DNA from: Haloplanus salinus
GTDB taxonomy: Archaea > Halobacteriota > Halobacteria > Halobacteriales > Haloferacaceae
DNA length: 64,000 bases
Direction: 5' to 3'
Assembly (NCBI RefSeq): GCF_003336245.1
Contig: NZ_QPHM01000001.1
Span: 2,484,113-2,548,112, forward strand
The position numbers and the translations under genes are program-made. Below, piece after piece: positions 63,553-64,000 of the stretch. How positions within the stretch are numbered: the stretch's first letter is position 1; the number at the start of each line of letters is the position of its first letter. Under the pieces are notes generated by a model. It was not told the DNA's origin, made no database searches, and worked only from the letters and a program-made list of their open reading frames with translations.

Positions 63553-64000
63553 CTACCCGATCCACACCGTGGAGAAGGCGTCGAAGAAGTCCTCGTCGGT
63601 CGCCACGAGGGCGTGGGTGAGCCGGAGGTCCCGTGCCCGATCCTGTACGTCGTCGACGAACTCGTCGACGCGGGTGCGGTACTCCCGGGCGAGGCGCCCG
63701 CCGAAGTACGTCCGTCGCGTCAGGTCGGATTCGAGGTCCTCGAAGATCGTGTCGCCGCCGACGTCCGGGTCGAGTTCGTCCGGCGACAGGACCTGAATCA
63801 ACACCACCTCGTTGCGCGCGAGCGAGGCCAGCCCCGTCTCCAAGCCGTCGAGGTCGCCGATACAGTCGGTGACGACGACGACGAGCGACCGCGTACGGAT
63901 CGCCGCCGCGTACGTCGAGAGCGCCGACTCGAAGTCGGCCGCACCCTCGGGCGTCGTCCCGTTGAGGCGGTCGACGAGCGCCAACACCTCCCCCCGCGTC
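63553..64000 (-). CDS. vWA/DUF58-like protein, partial
   Basis: The C-terminal part of a protein cut by the right edge. Visible segment LVVVVTDCIGDLDGLETGL reads as the second half of a von Willebrand A domain, as in DUF58 proteins of MoxR operons. The start lies beyond the window. Function cannot be fixed. Confidence 0.7.
   Translation of the reverse strand, partial: TRGEVLALVDRLNGTTPEGAADFESALSTYAAAIRTRSLVVVVTDCIGDLDGLETGLASLARNEVVLIQVLSPDELDPDVGGDTIFEDLESDLTRRTYFGGRLAREYRTRVDEFVDDVQDRARDLRLTHALVATDEDFFDAFSTVWIG

Noticed and set aside
1-64000. CRISPR arrays
   Set aside because: I saw no regularly spaced short direct repeats with unique spacers. The 45-base periodicity at 18392-20290 is coding (15-residue protein repeats).

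Overview
The window is chromosomal DNA of an extremely halophilic archaeon (class Halobacteria). The evidence is high GC, acidic proteins, archaeal genes (uS15, eS1/S3ae, KEOPS Pcc1, archaeal PPAT, Rio-type kinase), twin-arginine lipoproteins with a halocyanin and an SCO protein, and TATA-like promoters. I cannot name the genus.

Layout. Positions 1-5054 hold two PrkA-type AAA kinases (the first cut by the window edge), a DUF5820 protein, a UPF0179 protein and an AstE/AspA-like deacylase. Positions 5235-23861 are an integrated genomic island of about 18.6 kb with a visibly lower-GC style. It splits a host DUF309 gene after codon 60: the 5' part is at 5055-5234 and the 3' part at 23862-24179. 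Removing the island restores a 164-codon frame. The left end of the island carries a complete, diverged DUF309 gene of exactly 164 codons, in opposite orientation. The right end carries a tyrosine recombinase with a C-terminal zinc ribbon. The island therefore seems to bring a replacement for the gene it destroys.

The island cargo from 10290 to 22334 looks like an undescribed, defence-like gene set. It has a PD-(D/E)xK/coiled-coil protein, then two divergent operons. The leftward operon has a double-module accessory protein and a 980-residue SF2 helicase. The rightward operon has a SNF2 helicase, a 1094-residue protein with a very long array of 15-residue zinc-binding repeats, an Mrr-like protein with a degenerate active site, and a second accessory protein with the same duplicated module as the first. 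Genes of the right operon overlap by 4 bases. There is no methyltransferase. Other cargo includes a protein tyrosine phosphatase, zinc-ribbon and unknown proteins, and a two-domain PD-(D/E)xK gene broken by an amber codon.

Positions 24180-40525 are housekeeping and transport genes: PQQ-propeller lipoprotein, AIM24 protein, copper ATPase CopA (followed by an 81-bp palindromic element abutting its stop codon), gamma-carbonic-anhydrase-like protein, acyl-CoA synthetase, a KhtT/KhtU-like antiporter pair, PPAT, UspA, a P2-type cation ATPase convergent with a Na/Ca exchanger, and a DUF211/VIT1 pair. Positions 40640-41702 hold a decayed vapBC locus, a 114-bp direct repeat containing a tRNA 3' end, and tRNA-Ala(GGC): the scar of another integration or duplication. 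Positions 41944-44428 form the rps15/recJ-like/pcc1/rps3ae cluster. Two DtxR-type palindromes (44488, 53394) each sit directly before a broken or truncated gene. Positions 55520-61884 carry a photolyase and a cluster of thiol-redox genes (SCO, CcdA, TlpA, DsbA, thioredoxins). The window ends with an EamA transporter half, a PfkB kinase and a partial vWA/DUF58-like gene.
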